Part shown: positions 53,865 to 62,573 of the stretch, piece by piece
Layout: every line of letters starts with the position of its first letter
How positions within the stretch are numbered: the first letter of the stretch is position 1
NCBI GenBank assembly: GCA_964632505.1
Contig: CAZWCE010000016.1
Location: forward strand, 1 to 64,000
Direction: 5' to 3'
Length of the DNA stretch: 64,000 bases
Origin: CAZWCE01 sp964632505
GTDB taxonomy: Bacteria > Planctomycetota > Planctomycetia > Pirellulales > Thermoguttaceae
The notes under the pieces: model-generated
Databases searched by the model: none
Seen by the model: only the letters and a program-made list of their open reading frames with translations
Told to the model about the DNA's origin: nothing
Made by a program: the position numbers and the translations under genes

Positions 53865-55510
53865 GGCCGGTCAAGGCGGTCCGCCGACCGAACCGTCCCA
53901 TTCATTATGTCCATCATTTTCCGATCGTATTGTCGCACGCCGAGATTGCCATGAATCCGAGTTCCTCCCTATTGGAATCCCCGAGACACGAATCGCAGAG
54001 CCCCCGCCCACCGAAGAGACGCTCCGGGGACGATCATCCTTCCATTGGCGAAGCCCCGCGACCTTCGTCCCCGAAACGATCGAACCGATGGCTCTGGCTG
54101 CTGGTCGCGTTTCTGTTGATCGGTCTACCCGGCTCGGGGCTTTGGATCCTGTTCCAATCCCTCTCCGCCGCCGAGGACAAGTCCCCTTTGACGATCCCCG
54201 TGAAACGAGGAGATTACCGGCACACCATCAAGGTCAAGGGGGTTTTGGAAAGCTCGGTCAATGCCGATGTCAAGTGTGAGGTCCCCTACATCAAGGGGTG
54301 GCGACCGACGATCGACTACGTGATCGAGGAGGGAACGTACGTTCAGCCGGGAGATGTGGTCCTTCGTATCGACACCTCGTTCATCGAGGACCAAATCCGT
54401 CTTCAGCAGATCCACGTCAACGAACACCAGGCCGATCTTCAAGAGTCCGTTTCGCATTTGGAAGCCGCGAAAGAAAAACTCAAAGCCTACATCGAAGGTG
54501 AGTTTCAAGTCGATCGGATGAGTCGGCAACAAGACCTGCGGGACGCCCGGGAAGAAGTCCGCAAGGCGAAAGAACGCTACCTCAATAGCCTCGAGTTGTA
54601 CCAAGAGGGCTTCCTCACCGATCGACAGCTCGAGGCCGATCGCTTCGCGCTGATCAATTCCGGCAACAATTACACTTCGGCGAAGATCACCACGCAAGTG
54701 CTGGAAAAATACACGCGCGAGCGAAGAATCTGCGAGCTGGAATCGGAAATCGCTCGGCGGGAGGCGAGAGTCAACCTTTATAAACGGATCGTTTTTATCC
54801 GGGAAAACGATCTCAAGGAACTCAAGGAACACCTGGAAAAATGTGAGCTCCGAGCTCCCGTCGCCGGAAACGTGGTCCTAGCCCATTTGCATCACCACGG
54901 GCACAGCCACTGGATTCGCGTCGGCGAAACCACCCGACCGGGAAGGACCGTCATCCGACTTCCGGACCCGAAAGCGATGCAGATCGCCGTGAATTTGAAG
55001 GAAGACGTGGTCGGCAAGATCGATACGGAAATGTCGGCGGTGGTCACGTTCGACGCCTTACCGAACGTGACCGTCGACGGTTGGGTCGAATCGATCGACG
55101 AATATCCGAAATCGGACGGTTTCATGCAGACAACGGTGAAACAGTTCGCCTCGGTCATCGCCTTGGATAAGGAATCGGCCAAACAATTCGGGCCGGAGAT
55201 CCGCCCGGGGTTGACCGCCGATGTCGAGATCATCGTCGACGACCGTCGCGAAGTACTGATCGTGCCGAGTCACGCGGTGCTCCACCACGGCGAAAAAACC
55301 TATTGTCTCACTTATACCGGACCGGAAGAATACCGGATGCATCCGGTGTCACTCGCCGCCGACAACGGCGTCCACGCGGTCATCGAAAGCGGTATCACCG
55401 AGGGAGTTGAAGTGATCCTGGGTGCTGAATCGAAAAGAGATTCCTTGGTACTTCCAGAATTGCCCGAGGACGAAAAAATCGCCTCGCTCAATGAAGTGCC
55501 CTCAATATGA
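53861..55510 (+). CDS. HlyD-type membrane fusion protein with histidine cluster
   Basis: A 549-residue protein from the ATGA overlap with apbE; an in-frame ATG at 53951 would give 519 residues and is equally possible. A membrane helix (WLWLLVAFLLIGLPGSGLWI) is followed by a beta/lipoyl segment (EEGTYVQPGDVVLRID), a long coiled coil (about 190-330), a second lipoyl half and C-terminal beta-barrel (VVTFDALPNVTVDG, IRPGLTADVEIIVDD). This is the membrane-fusion architecture of RND/ABC export systems. The return of the coiled coil carries HLHHHGHSHW, a His cluster not usual for the family. No transporter gene is adjacent. Confidence 0.87.
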   Translation: MRPVKAVRRPNRPIHYVHHFPIVLSHAEIAMNPSSSLLESPRHESQSPRPPKRRSGDDHPSIGEAPRPSSPKRSNRWLWLLVAFLLIGLPGSGLWILFQSLSAAEDKSPLTIPVKRGDYRHTIKVKGVLESSVNADVKCEVPYIKGWRPTIDYVIEEGTYVQPGDVVLRIDTSFIEDQIRLQQIHVNEHQADLQESVSHLEAAKEKLKAYIEGEFQVDRMSRQQDLRDAREEVRKAKERYLNSLELYQEGFLTDRQLEADRFALINSGNNYTSAKITTQVLEKYTRERRICELESEIARREARVNLYKRIVFIRENDLKELKEHLEKCELRAPVAGNVVLAHLHHHGHSHWIRVGETTRPGRTVIRLPDPKAMQIAVNLKEDVVGKIDTEMSAVVTFDALPNVTVDGWVESIDEYPKSDGFMQTTVKQFASVIALDKESAKQFGPEIRPGLTADVEIIVDDRREVLIVPSHAVLHHGEKTYCLTYTGPEEYRMHPVSLAADNGVHAVIESGITEGVEVILGAESKRDSLVLPELPEDEKIASLNEVPSI

Positions 55511-55746
55511 TTGACCGCAAGACTTCTTTTCCCAGATTGCCGAGCCGTCTCATTCTTGACATTTCGCACCGTATTTTTCATAATGGAAGGGTTCCTTCTT
55601 CCGCGGGGCCGCGGCGTCGAGGCCATTTGTCCGAACGCGAGAGAACGTCCTCCATTTTCGGCAGGCTGGTGTCATCGCTTCCGTCGACCGATCTTCCGGA
55701 CCGTACACGACACCCTCGGGGCGCGATCAAGAAACAGAGCTGATTC

Positions 55747-57297
55747 ATGGGAAAGCTGCGATTTTACGCTCCTTCCGAACCAATCACGAAGTATCTCCTC
55801 CAAGAAACCTACATGAGCGGTTGGGAGCGTATTCCATGGAAATGTGAAGTCAGCTATGACGATGGGGTGCTTTTGATCCAGCGGCATCGTAGCGAGGCGG
55901 GAATCGTCCATCTTCCCTGGCCCGATCACCGCCACGGGTTGATCATGCTCTCGACCGGAACGCTCAGAGAGCGGAAACGCCCCTATCATCTTCTTTTGGA
56001 ATTGGCCCGGGGAAAAATCGGGCAAGTCCTCCGCCAGATGTTCGAGTGGCAAATGCTCGGATTGGTGCTCACTCGTCGATTGCGACGGCAGTTGGAAAAA
56101 ACGCTGAAAATGCTCAGCAATGCGGTGGCTTGCCTGGAAAGAGAAGAGGAACTCACTCCCCTTTGCGAGGAGATCATCGCCGAAGCGATCGTTTGCCAGG
56201 TCTACCTGACCGATCTTTTCATCGAGCAATCACTCACGGCCCGGCGGCGACTCGACCGTCGATTTCCCGTTCGGTTGGGATTCACCCACGGATCCGCCGT
56301 TCCCGAACCATCGATCGTTCCTTTCCTCAAATCGACCTTCCATGAAATGAATCTCGGACTGTTATGGAAGGATATTGAACCGAAAGAGGGGCATTTCCGG
56401 TGGGAGGAAGCCGACCGTCGTATCGAGTGGGCCAGCACCCATGGACTGCGATGCTCAATCGGCCCCTTGTTCCCTTTTGAAAACCGAAAGCTCCCCGCCT
56501 GGGTTGTCGAAGATCTCGATCAATGGGATCTCTTGCTGGAACGCGTCGAACGTTTTATTCTCCGTTTGAGCGAACGATATCGGGAAACGTTCGATTTCTG
56601 GATCGCCACCTCCCGAGGCAATTCCTTGACTCTCGGGAACATGGAAAAGCATCACCAACTCTCCCTCACCGCCCAAATCGTGGAAATGCTTCAACAGCAC
56701 GTCAATCCGGTCGCCTCCGACGACACGCAGACGACCGTCACCGAGGGAGTGCTCGACAACAACGCCACCCGGCAGCTCGACCGAAAACATGCCCGGGTAT
56801 TAGTCAGCATCGATCAACCGTGGGGGGAATATCTCCTGCACTCACACGACACGCTCACGCCCTTCGGCATCGGAGAAACCTTCACATCGCTGGCGGGAGT
56901 CGACGGGATTATTCTGGAAATCAATTTCGCCCATCACCCTCGCGGAACCCTCCCTCGAGATCCGCTTGAATTTGCGAAACTTCTCGATTTCTGGGGGATG
57001 CTCGAAAAACCGATCTACCTGGTCATCACCGTCCCCAGCGCTTCCGGGCAAGATCTTCAAGCGTCCCTCGAACAGACGAAGGTCACCGGCCGATGGACGA
57101 AAACGATCCAACAAGAGTGGGTGCACCGCTACTGCCAAATCGCCCTGAGTAAACGTTGCGTGCATGGGATCAACTGGAGTCAACTCCGAGACGATCAACC
57201 GCACGAATTTCCCAACGCCGGCCTGATCGACCAAGAAGGCACCCCGAAACCCGCCTTGCTGAAACTCCGCGCATTACGAAACGCCTATCTTGAGTAA
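55747..57297 (+). CDS. GH10-like domain protein, probably not catalytic
   Basis: A 516-residue protein. The first 180 residues look like a carbohydrate-binding-like beta domain and helices; from about 185 a TIM barrel similar to glycoside hydrolase 10 (endo-xylanase) begins: RFPVRLGFTHGSAVPEPS, then LGLLWKDIEPKEGHFRWEEAD, closely matching the GH10 MKWDxxEPxxGxFxFxxAD region. At the GH10 acid/base (WDVVNE) this protein has FDFWIATSRGNS, and at the nucleophile strand (ITELD) it has YLVITVPSA; both glutamates are absent. There is no signal peptide. Thus a non-catalytic or re-purposed barrel is likely. It converges on the beta-propeller gene. Confidence 0.8.
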   Translation: MGKLRFYAPSEPITKYLLQETYMSGWERIPWKCEVSYDDGVLLIQRHRSEAGIVHLPWPDHRHGLIMLSTGTLRERKRPYHLLLELARGKIGQVLRQMFEWQMLGLVLTRRLRRQLEKTLKMLSNAVACLEREEELTPLCEEIIAEAIVCQVYLTDLFIEQSLTARRRLDRRFPVRLGFTHGSAVPEPSIVPFLKSTFHEMNLGLLWKDIEPKEGHFRWEEADRRIEWASTHGLRCSIGPLFPFENRKLPAWVVEDLDQWDLLLERVERFILRLSERYRETFDFWIATSRGNSLTLGNMEKHHQLSLTAQIVEMLQQHVNPVASDDTQTTVTEGVLDNNATRQLDRKHARVLVSIDQPWGEYLLHSHDTLTPFGIGETFTSLAGVDGIILEINFAHHPRGTLPRDPLEFAKLLDFWGMLEKPIYLVITVPSASGQDLQASLEQTKVTGRWTKTIQQEWVHRYCQIALSKRCVHGINWSQLRDDQPHEFPNAGLIDQEGTPKPALLKLRALRNAYLE

Positions 57298-57324
57298 CCA
57301 TCCCCAAAACCACGAAAAAGAAGC

Positions 57325-58866
57325 TCATTCCTCCTTCGCGATGGCGTATAATCGCTGGAGCGTCGCCACGTAAAGCACTCCGTTCGCAGCCACCGGGGAG
57401 GACGTGATTTGCGTTCCCAGATCCACGGAGCTGATCAATTTCTTCTGCGGAGAAGCCTGGAAAACCCAGAAGTCGCCGCCTCGCGTGCCGATGTACACTT
57501 TTCCATCGGCGACCAAGGGAGAGGACCAGGTCTCCCGGCCCAGATCATGCGACCAATGCAAGTCTCCCGTTTCCGCATCGAGACAGTACAAGTTTCCTCC
57601 GCAATCGGCGACGAAAACCAGTCCCTGGAAGATTGCCGGCGTGCTGGAGCTGTGTTTCTCGAGAGGGAAGGACCAAAGAGTCCCCTCGTCGGTGATGTCG
57701 CCCTGGAGCGTGGCATCGACGCACTTCAGCCACGCCTTTTCCTTCCCCCACCAGATATCGCCCCCCAGGGTCAGATAGATACGATTCTTATGGAACACCG
57801 GCATGCTTTTCACATTGCTGGGGCCTTCTCGACGATTACGAAGATACTCGTGCACATTCTCCTTCGGAGCATTCGGGTCGCCATCGTAGCGCCATACCCG
57901 GTGAAGATCGAGGACCTCTTTCCCCTCGGTCGCCTTTGCGTCGACGGCCTCGAATGCGTAGCATATGCCGTCCCCTCCGCAGAAGAAGACACGCTTTTGC
58001 CCCTCGATCTCTCCCATCGCTGGAGAGGACCAAGTCGAATGAAAAATTCTCGGGCCGATCCTTTCGGCGTCTTGGGCCACGAGCTCACCTGTATTTTTGT
58101 TTAGAACAATCAAACTGGGCGCTTCGGGGGCGCGAATTCTCTTGTGGGTGTTGTCCACGCCGTTGCAGGTGTTCAGGTAAAGCAGATCGCCGTCGAGAAG
58201 AATTGAGGTGTGTGCCGAATCGTGGGGATACATGCCCACTTCCGTTCGCATATCGAAGAGCCAGAGGATATCGGCGTCTTTCGGGGAAAGTGGAACAGGT
58301 GTCTCGCCTTCGGGCATCATGTGTTCCGCTTCGTCTTGGTAGATGCCGTCGTTGCCATCGGCCATTCCCCGCATGTCGAGGCAGATCACTTCGTATCGAT
58401 TGGTCACCACGTAAGCACGATCTCCTTCGATTGTCGGAATCGAGCAAAGACCGCATCGCGGCCAATCGAGATAGATGTCTCCGGTAATGCGGGGGACGGC
58501 CAATTGCCAAAGCATCTCGCCGGTTGCCTCGTCAAGGCAGAGCAGCACGGCCAAATCACCTTCGTGCCGGGGATCTCGCGGTGTGGAATTATCCGCGCCG
58601 ACGAGCACTTTTCCCGAACCGATCGACGGACCGACATAGGCTCGGCGTCCGAGCGATACGGACCATTTGATATTCCGTCCGGTTTCGGGATCGAATTCGC
58701 TCGGCAACCCCTTCTCCGGAGAGACCATATTGCGGCTGTGGCGTTGTCCCCATTGTGTTTGATCGGCTGCCGAAACACGAGATGGTTCGCTCAAAACGCA
58801 AGTCGCGAACAAAATTATCAATGTAAAAGAGAACATTTTTCTGGCGGAGGAAGGAATCGGTTTCAT
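57325..58866 (-). CDS. Secreted PQQ-type beta-propeller protein
   Basis: A 513-residue protein with a signal peptide (MFSFTLIILFATCVLSEPSRVSA) and an eight-bladed-style propeller of PQQ/WD-like repeats: GEMLWQLAVPRI, KVLVGADNS, AYVVTNRYEVICLD, LVFVADCGGNLYCLDAETGD and KVYIGTRGGDFWVF. It shares the fold of PQQ-dependent dehydrogenases but the Trp-docking and metal ligands needed for PQQ enzymes are not evident, so a binding or scaffold role is as likely. An alternative start is the ATG at 58836. Confidence 0.88.
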   Translation of the reverse strand: MKPIPSSARKMFSFTLIILFATCVLSEPSRVSAADQTQWGQRHSRNMVSPEKGLPSEFDPETGRNIKWSVSLGRRAYVGPSIGSGKVLVGADNSTPRDPRHEGDLAVLLCLDEATGEMLWQLAVPRITGDIYLDWPRCGLCSIPTIEGDRAYVVTNRYEVICLDMRGMADGNDGIYQDEAEHMMPEGETPVPLSPKDADILWLFDMRTEVGMYPHDSAHTSILLDGDLLYLNTCNGVDNTHKRIRAPEAPSLIVLNKNTGELVAQDAERIGPRIFHSTWSSPAMGEIEGQKRVFFCGGDGICYAFEAVDAKATEGKEVLDLHRVWRYDGDPNAPKENVHEYLRNRREGPSNVKSMPVFHKNRIYLTLGGDIWWGKEKAWLKCVDATLQGDITDEGTLWSFPLEKHSSSTPAIFQGLVFVADCGGNLYCLDAETGDLHWSHDLGRETWSSPLVADGKVYIGTRGGDFWVFQASPQKKLISSVDLGTQITSSPVAANGVLYVATLQRLYAIAKEE

Positions 58867-59197
58867 GGAGCGGGATCCGTAAGTCGGGTAAGAGAGTGAA
58901 GTTGCATTTTTTTCATTATAGGGGCTGAAGCGGGAAAATCAAAAGGGCAAATGATTCAATCTCCTCTCTAGAGGGAGGCGACATTTCTCTTTGTTTTTTT
59001 CCAGAAAAACTGATTCCAACAAGAAAAACCTTGCTAAAGACCATGGAAATTGGCTAAAATGAAGATTGTCCAACGCTGCGGAGCCTCCCCCTTCCGCTGT
59101 GAAACACAAAATGTTTTTTTCTTTCGCTGCATTTTCGGCTTCGACGGAAGTCGGTTTTTTCTAGGAATTTCCAGTAACGTACGGGACTTTTTCGGTA
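58867..59197. other. Divergent intergenic region
   Basis: About 330 bases between the beta-propeller gene and the small membrane protein gene, with A/T-rich stretches near 58900-59030. I see no clear promoter pair, structured RNA or gene. Confidence 0.4.
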
Positions 59198-59731
59198 ATG
59201 CCATTATTCTATCAACTTTTTGGAACGGTGATTGTGCTGGTTTGCGTCGGTGGCGTGCTCATCCACGTCGCGATGCTTCTGCGCAATACCAGCCGAAAGC
59301 AACGCGATGAACACTTTTCCGATGCCTTGAATTGCTTTCGGTTCCAGCGAGAAGTCTTGGAAGCCGATTTCGTTCGCTTGGCCCGCAAGGAAATCGACCC
59401 CAAACTCTGGCTTTGGGAGGAGGCCCAATTCGGCGATAACGTCGTCTTCGCCCGCCATCGAAAAACGGGAGAGATCATCGCCTACGTCCCGGTGATCGTG
59501 GAGTTGAATCGCCCCATTCGCCAATTGAGTCACAAAACGCGCAACCTTTTCTTTCGGAACGTAACGGTCGTGATGCAATACCAATCGAAGGAAGGGCGCT
59601 GGATCACTCAGGGACGCGCGCTCTTCAACCTGCTTCCCAACGAAGCGATCGAGCACCGCGGCCGAGATCTGGAATACGTGTGTCTCACCCCGCAACGGGC
59701 AGCACACCCGATGGACCCCATCGACCAGTAA
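59198..59731 (+). CDS. Hypothetical single-pass membrane protein
   Basis: A 177-residue protein with an N-terminal membrane helix (LFGTVIVLVCVGGVLIHVAML) and a soluble domain facing the cytoplasm or periplasm. The soluble part shows a beta-rich pattern (VIAYVPVIVELNRP, NVTVVMQYQSKEGRW) with no motif I know. It lies 131 bases before hflX on the same strand. Start lacks a clear Shine-Dalgarno. Confidence 0.7.
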   Translation: MPLFYQLFGTVIVLVCVGGVLIHVAMLLRNTSRKQRDEHFSDALNCFRFQREVLEADFVRLARKEIDPKLWLWEEAQFGDNVVFARHRKTGEIIAYVPVIVELNRPIRQLSHKTRNLFFRNVTVVMQYQSKEGRWITQGRALFNLLPNEAIEHRGRDLEYVCLTPQRAAHPMDPIDQ

Positions 59732-59862
59732 TCCCACTTGATCCGCCCCGAACGATTCCAACCCCCACAAATCGCCTTTTCGGCGGCGACGCGCAAACAG
59801 GCTTCCCGTCGCACGCCTCGTACTTTCTTATCGATCGACTCACCCGGAGAAAAACGACCTCT

Positions 59863-61236
59863 ATGGATCACCCCCCACAATCGCGCGAGGAGCTTCTCAG
59901 AGATACCTCAACAGATCTCGACCGAATGACCCGAATCGATTCGGTGGATAGCGAAGCCGCCTTTTTAGTCGGCGTGCATCTTGAAGGAGACGAGATCCCG
60001 GAGAATCCACTCGAGGAACTCGAAGGATTGGCCACCGCCGCCGGCACCGAAGTGGTCGGCACGCTGACCCAACGCCGCCGGAAACCCGACACGGCCACCT
60101 ACCTGGGACGCGGAAAGGTCGACGAACTGAAGCATTTGGTCTCGGCCACGGAGACCGATCTGATCATTTTCGATAACGATCTCTCGCCCGGTCAAACACG
60201 AAACCTCGAACAAACCCTGGACGTGAAGGTTCTGGATCGAACCGAACTGATCCTCGACATCTTCGCCAATCGTGCCCGAACGCACGAAGCGCGCCTGGCC
60301 GTCGAACTTGCCCAACTCGAATACGCCATGCCTCGGCTCCGCCGGATGTGGACGCACTTGTCGCGTCAGAAGAAGGGAGGCGTCGGGCTACGAGGTCCGG
60401 GGGAGAAGCAGTTGGAAGTGGACCGTCGACTCGCGCAGAAACGGATCGCCGATTTGCGGTCTCAGTTGGACCACATCCATCAGCGGCGACGGCGGGAGGT
60501 CTCGGCACGAAAAGAAACCCGGACGGTTTCGTTGGTCGGGTACACCAACGCCGGCAAGAGTACGCTGCTGAACGCCCTGACCAACGCCGAAGTCCTGACG
60601 CAAGACGCCCTCTTCGCCACGCTCGATACCCGCACCCGACGATGGTTCCTCCCCGGCTGGGGGCCTGTCCTGCTGAGCGACACGGTCGGATTCGTCCGCG
60701 AGTTGCCTCACCATTTGATCGCATGCTTCCGTGCGACCCTCGAAGAAGCCCGGCAGGCCGATTTGCTGATGCACGTGGCCGATGCCAGTCATCCGTCGGT
60801 CGCCGATCAGATCACCGCCGCTTACGGTGTGCTCGAGGACATCGGCATCGAGGAAAAAGATACGCTGCTGGTGCTGAACAAGATTGATGCCGTGAAAGAT
60901 CCCGCCCGGATCGAGAGCTTGAAAATTCTGTATCCCCGGGCCATCTTCGTCAGTGCGCATTCCCAGAACGGATTCGACCCTCTGGCCAAGGCCGTCAGCA
61001 ACGCTTTGAGTCGAGAATTCCGCAATGTCGAAGTCGAGATGCCGGTTTGGGAAGGGAAAATCGCCGCCTATCTCGCCGCCAAGGGAGAAGTGCTTTCCCG
61101 GAATTACGACGAAGAAAAAGTGATCTTCCACTGTCGGCTGCCGGAAGAAGAGGTGGGCCGCATCCAGCAGGCGCCGCATGTCGACATCCGGGAACGTGGG
61201 GAAAGTTCCGGGGAAGAAATCGCTGAGACGCGATGA
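59863..61236 (+). CDS. hflX: GTPase HflX
   Basis: A 457-residue HflX, a ribosome-associated GTPase that splits stalled or hibernating ribosomes. N-terminal nucleotide-binding domain: GTLTQRRRKPDTATYLGRGK and IIFDNDLSPGQTRNLE. Linker helices contain KKGGVGLRGPGEKQLEVDRR. G-domain motifs are VGYTNAGKSTLLNAL (G1), SDTVGFVRELPHHL (G3) and LVLNKIDAV (G4). ATG at 59863 gives the normal N-terminus; the frame is open to 59680 over the previous gene. C-terminal extension is short. Confidence 0.95.
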   Translation: MDHPPQSREELLRDTSTDLDRMTRIDSVDSEAAFLVGVHLEGDEIPENPLEELEGLATAAGTEVVGTLTQRRRKPDTATYLGRGKVDELKHLVSATETDLIIFDNDLSPGQTRNLEQTLDVKVLDRTELILDIFANRARTHEARLAVELAQLEYAMPRLRRMWTHLSRQKKGGVGLRGPGEKQLEVDRRLAQKRIADLRSQLDHIHQRRRREVSARKETRTVSLVGYTNAGKSTLLNALTNAEVLTQDALFATLDTRTRRWFLPGWGPVLLSDTVGFVRELPHHLIACFRATLEEARQADLLMHVADASHPSVADQITAAYGVLEDIGIEEKDTLLVLNKIDAVKDPARIESLKILYPRAIFVSAHSQNGFDPLAKAVSNALSREFRNVEVEMPVWEGKIAAYLAAKGEVLSRNYDEEKVIFHCRLPEEEVGRIQQAPHVDIRERGESSGEEIAETR

Positions 61237-61328
61237 CCTCTTATAGGGAATTCCATCGCCGTTTGCGGCAGTAGTTAGTTCGAGCAACACCGTTTCGAAT
61301 AACGGGAAAACCGATCGACGCTTGCCCC

Positions 61329-61877
61329 CTATTGATCTTGAGACGAACTCGACAAGGCGTCGCCGAGTTTGGCGGACGTTCGTGTTCGCGAGGCGTTGTG
61401 GTTTCCCGATTTGCTCATCATCGCGGCATGTCTCAGCATCGGCTTGAGTTCGTTGGCGAAATCCCTGGCATCCTGAAACTGTCGATACACGCTGGCGAAT
61501 CGGACGTAGGCCACTTGATCGACTTTGGCCAGATATTCCATCACCTGTTCCCCGATGATGCGGCTCTCGACTTCGGTGTCGAAATTCATTTCGATGTACT
61601 GTTCGACCTCGGCGATGACGGTATTGATTTGGGCATCGCTGACGGGGCGTTTCCAACAGGCCCGCTCCAACCCGTTTTTCAAGGAATCCCGGTCGAAGGG
61701 AACGCGTGAGCCGTCGCGTTTGATGACTTTGATCGGGGTCATCTCAACCCGCTCATAGGTGGTGAATCGCTTTTGGCAACTGAAACACAATCGGCGGCGA
61801 CGTATTGCAAATCCGTTTTCGCCCGACCTGGAATCAACCACACGATCATTATCTTCATGGCAGAAAGGACATTTCAC
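61329..61877 (-). CDS. nrdR: Transcriptional repressor NrdR
   Basis: A 182-residue NrdR, the nucleotide-sensing repressor of ribonucleotide reductase genes. The zinc ribbon KCPFCHEDNDRVVDSR and LCFSCQKRFTTYE is intact, followed by an ATP-cone (PIKVIKRDGSRVPFDRDSL, VESRIIGEQVMEYL). The start is a GTG at 61877 with AAGGAG about 8 bases upstream, placing the first Cys at residue 3 as in other NrdR. The C-terminal 30 residues are a Ser/Arg-rich extension. The frame is open upstream to 62291 without a recognisable product. Confidence 0.93.
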   Translation of the reverse strand: MKCPFCHEDNDRVVDSRSGENGFAIRRRRLCFSCQKRFTTYERVEMTPIKVIKRDGSRVPFDRDSLKNGLERACWKRPVSDAQINTVIAEVEQYIEMNFDTEVESRIIGEQVMEYLAKVDQVAYVRFASVYRQFQDARDFANELKPMLRHAAMMSKSGNHNASRTRTSAKLGDALSSSSQDQ

Positions 61878-62573
61878 GGAAGACACTCCTTTGCTGAATC
61901 CCTTGAACGCGGCCGATATGTGGTGGCTTCCACCCGGTCGTTGATCCGCAATTCCAGAAGCGCCGACTCCGTCCTGCAGCTGCCCCCCATTGCCCACAAT
62001 GAATTTCAAGGAAGATACTCGTCGCCCTCGACCTTGTGAATCATCGTGCTCATCGACAAACCTCGGCCAAAGCTTGTGATCCATCATGCAAGCTTCGCAT
62101 GAACCATAAGAAACGAAACTTGCCTCCACCAAGCAAAACGCGAAATACCACGTTGTGCATCGATGCTTCAGAATTTTCGCCCCCACCGCAACTTGACGCC
62201 GACGGATGATCGAGAGGTTCAAAAAAACGGATGCATGGCATCGCGGCAATCGCGAATCGAATACAGCGGATCTTGAATAAGCATCCGTCATTATAGCCGT
62301 TTCACTGAGGACTGAAAAGAGGAATGCAAAAAATGATCTTCAGAAGAAGTGATTTTTCCGAAAAGCCGTCTCCAAAGGTTGCGTCGGCGTTTCCGTCACT
62401 TTTTTCACCGACGGTAGAAATGCCAATCGATGAATATTTGGTTGTGAGATAAGTTCTCTTTCGCTATACTGATATGCAAAGGGAAAACCACCGACCGAGC
62501 CCCTACGAAGCAAGAGGCTTCCGGAAATAAGTTCGAAATAGATTCCATGCGTTCATCAAGGGAGGCAAAGGAG
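61878..62573. other. Long intergenic region between nrdR and a divergent secreted-protein gene
   Basis: About 700 bases. The nrdR frame stays open for 138 codons upstream, but the conceptual peptide has no recognisable features and better start signals belong to nrdR. I looked for NrdR-box-like palindromes and riboswitch motifs and saw none I would defend. A/T-rich DNA near 62440-62480 may hold a promoter for the gene at 62574. Confidence 0.4.

Noticed and set aside
60388..61656. 422-codon minus-strand frame over hflX and nrdR
   Set aside because: Would overlap two certain genes and shows no conserved domain.
61878..62573. Cobalamin riboswitch or NrdR box near nrdR
   Set aside because: Looked for the characteristic conserved boxes and palindromes and did not see them.
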